64,000 bases of DNA. Source: Streptomyces sp. NBC_01351 (lineage in GTDB: Bacteria; Actinomycetota; Actinomycetes; Streptomycetales; Streptomycetaceae). The position numbers and the translations under genes are program-made. Under the pieces are notes generated by a model. The model worked only from the letters and a program-made list of their open reading frames with translations, did no database searches and was not told the origin of the DNA. The stretch lies in the NCBI RefSeq assembly GCF_036237315.1, contig NZ_CP108356.1, positions 4,150,501 to 4,214,500 of the forward strand. The letters are read 5' to 3'. Below, piece after piece: positions 63,138-64,000 of the stretch; the first letter of the stretch is position 1, and every line of letters starts with the position of its first letter.

Positions 63138-63275
63138 TTACGCGGAAAGGGCGGCGCGGCCCTTGCCACGACGGTTCGCGAGGATCGCGCGCCCTGCACG
63201 GGTACGCATCCGCAGGCGGAAGCCGTGGGTCTTGGCACGACGGCGGTTGTTCGGCTGGAAGGTGCGCTTGCTCAC
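63138..63275 (-). CDS. rpmH: 50S ribosomal protein L34
   Basis: 45 codons, GTG start at 63275. The product begins [20 protein letters not shown] and ends GRAALSA, the whole of L34. It is divergent from dnaA, the universal rpmH/dnaA arrangement. Heads the rpmH-rnpA-yidD-yidC-jag transcript. Confidence 0.98.
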   Translation of the reverse strand: MSKRTFQPNNRRRAKTHGFRLRMRTRAGRAILANRRGKGRAALSA

Positions 63276-63510
63276 TCGGGGGCTCCAGAGAATGAATCGT
63301 TGTGGCGGGACATCGCCTGGCTGTCACCGTGCGCCCACGAGGAAACTCGCGTGTTCGCCCGAGTGGCACCGCTACATGATCACAATCAGTGATCTTCGCC
63401 CATCGGTAGGCAGGCGGCAGCAGCCATCGACAACTCGACCTCGTTACGGTACGCGCGGCTACGCCATCCGGTCAAACCGAGGCGACAAGGCCCCACACTG
63501 TGCACAGGCT

Positions 63511-63519
63511 GTGGACAAC
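63511..63519 (-). promoter_or_regulatory. DnaA box in the dnaA-rpmH intergenic region
   Basis: TTGTCCACA on the minus strand, the Streptomyces DnaA-box consensus, 112 bp before the dnaA start. Likely used for DnaA autoregulation. The 355-bp gap (63276-63630) must also hold the divergent rpmH and dnaA promoters; I cannot fix their hexamers by eye. Confidence 0.75.
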
Positions 63520-63630
63520 GACTTGAACCGTACCCGTAGGCCTGACTACCGTTGCCTGATCCCGGATTTTTTGTCCCGACCGTCCCAAAGAACCACACAT
63601 TCGTGGGACCCCTGTGAGAGAGCGTGCTCT

Positions 63631-64000
63631 GTGGCTGACGTACCTGCCGATCTTGCCGCAGTGTGGCCAAGGGTGGTCGAAAAGCTCCTCGGGGAGGGAC
63701 AGCCGGGCATCGAGCCCAAGGACAAGCAGTGGGTCGAACGGTGCCAGCCCCTCGCACTCGTCGCCGACACCGCCCTCCTCGCCGTCCCCAACGAATGGGG
63801 CAAGCGCGTACTCGAAGGCCGGCTCGCCCCGCTGATCAGCGACGCCCTCAGCCGCGAGTGCGGCCGCCCCATCCGGATCGCCATCACGGTGGACGACTCC
63901 GCCGGCGAGCCCTCTCCCGCCCCGCCCGTCCAGCAGCCCGGCCCGTACGAGCCCTACGGCGGCCAGCGCCCCGGCGGCGGCCCCGGCAACGGTGACGACC
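63631..64000 (+). CDS. dnaA: Chromosomal replication initiator DnaA, 5' part
   Basis: GTG 63631 opens a frame that runs off the window (123 codons visible). N-terminal domain [38 protein letters not shown] and [21 protein letters not shown] Pro/Gly-rich domain II begins near residue 95, long in Streptomyces. The ATPase and DNA-binding domains lie outside. Position after rpmH and a DnaA box upstream confirm it. Confidence 0.96.
   Translation, partial: MADVPADLAAVWPRVVEKLLGEGQPGIEPKDKQWVERCQPLALVADTALLAVPNEWGKRVLEGRLAPLISDALSRECGRPIRIAITVDDSAGEPSPAPPVQQPGPYEPYGGQRPGGGPGNGDD

Noticed and set aside
63276..63630. oriC in the rpmH-dnaA gap
   Set aside because: Only one clear DnaA box is present; Streptomyces oriC, with many boxes, lies between dnaA and dnaN, beyond the window.

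Overview
The window is high-GC actinobacterial chromosome, almost certainly Streptomyces. The right half (about 30.0-64.0 kb) holds a gene order I recognise from the Streptomyces origin region: dnaB, rplI-rpsR-ssb-rpsF, femX-like, alr-like, a GT87-type mannosyltransferase, a class A PBP, a PadR regulator, ino1, cca, murJ, sigM-rsmA, trxB-trxA, parB-parA, rsmG, jag, yidC, yidD, rnpA, rpmH and the 5' end of dnaA. Eight parS-type palindromes (core GTTTCACGTGAAAC) are spread over 33.3-59.9 kb. oriC itself should lie just beyond the right edge, after dnaA.

The left part (1-29,969) is a non-ribosomal peptide (NRPS) gene cluster that abuts dnaB. It opens at the window edge with an SbnA/SbnB-type pair, which predicts L-2,3-diaminopropionate (Dap) supply. 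A 2,763-residue NRPS (A-T-C-A-T-C-A-T) and a phosphopantetheinyl transferase follow. A regulatory block (11.3-15.7 kb) then interrupts the biosynthetic genes: a divergent LuxR-type regulator, a small secreted peptide, an M18-aminopeptidase-like protein, an XRE/ATPase regulator and a DUF2087 protein. Three more NRPSs follow (C-A-T, C-A-T and C-T), then an aspartyl-hydroxylase-family dioxygenase, a cytochrome P450 and an MFS exporter. After a strong hairpin come MbtH, a membrane di-iron desaturase/hydroxylase, a 17-codon leader ORF and a type II thioesterase.

Working model (inference): the line has five adenylation and six carrier domains, no epimerisation domain and no built-in thioesterase. 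It would make a linear or cyclic peptide of about five to six residues with one or more Dap or other basic residues, modified by three mechanistically different oxidative enzymes. The last module has no adenylation domain, so it must be loaded in trans or act in release. I could not match the cluster to a characterised product from sequence alone.

The origin-proximal half combines replication (dnaB, ssb, dnaA), segregation (parA, parB, parS), ribosome and RNA processing (rplI, rpsR, rpsF, rnpA, rpmH, cca, rsmG), envelope building (femX-like, PBP, murJ, yidC, yidD) and thiol-redox stress (trxB-trxA behind a SigR-type promoter; sigM-rsmA). No transposases, CRISPR arrays, tRNA or rRNA genes were seen.
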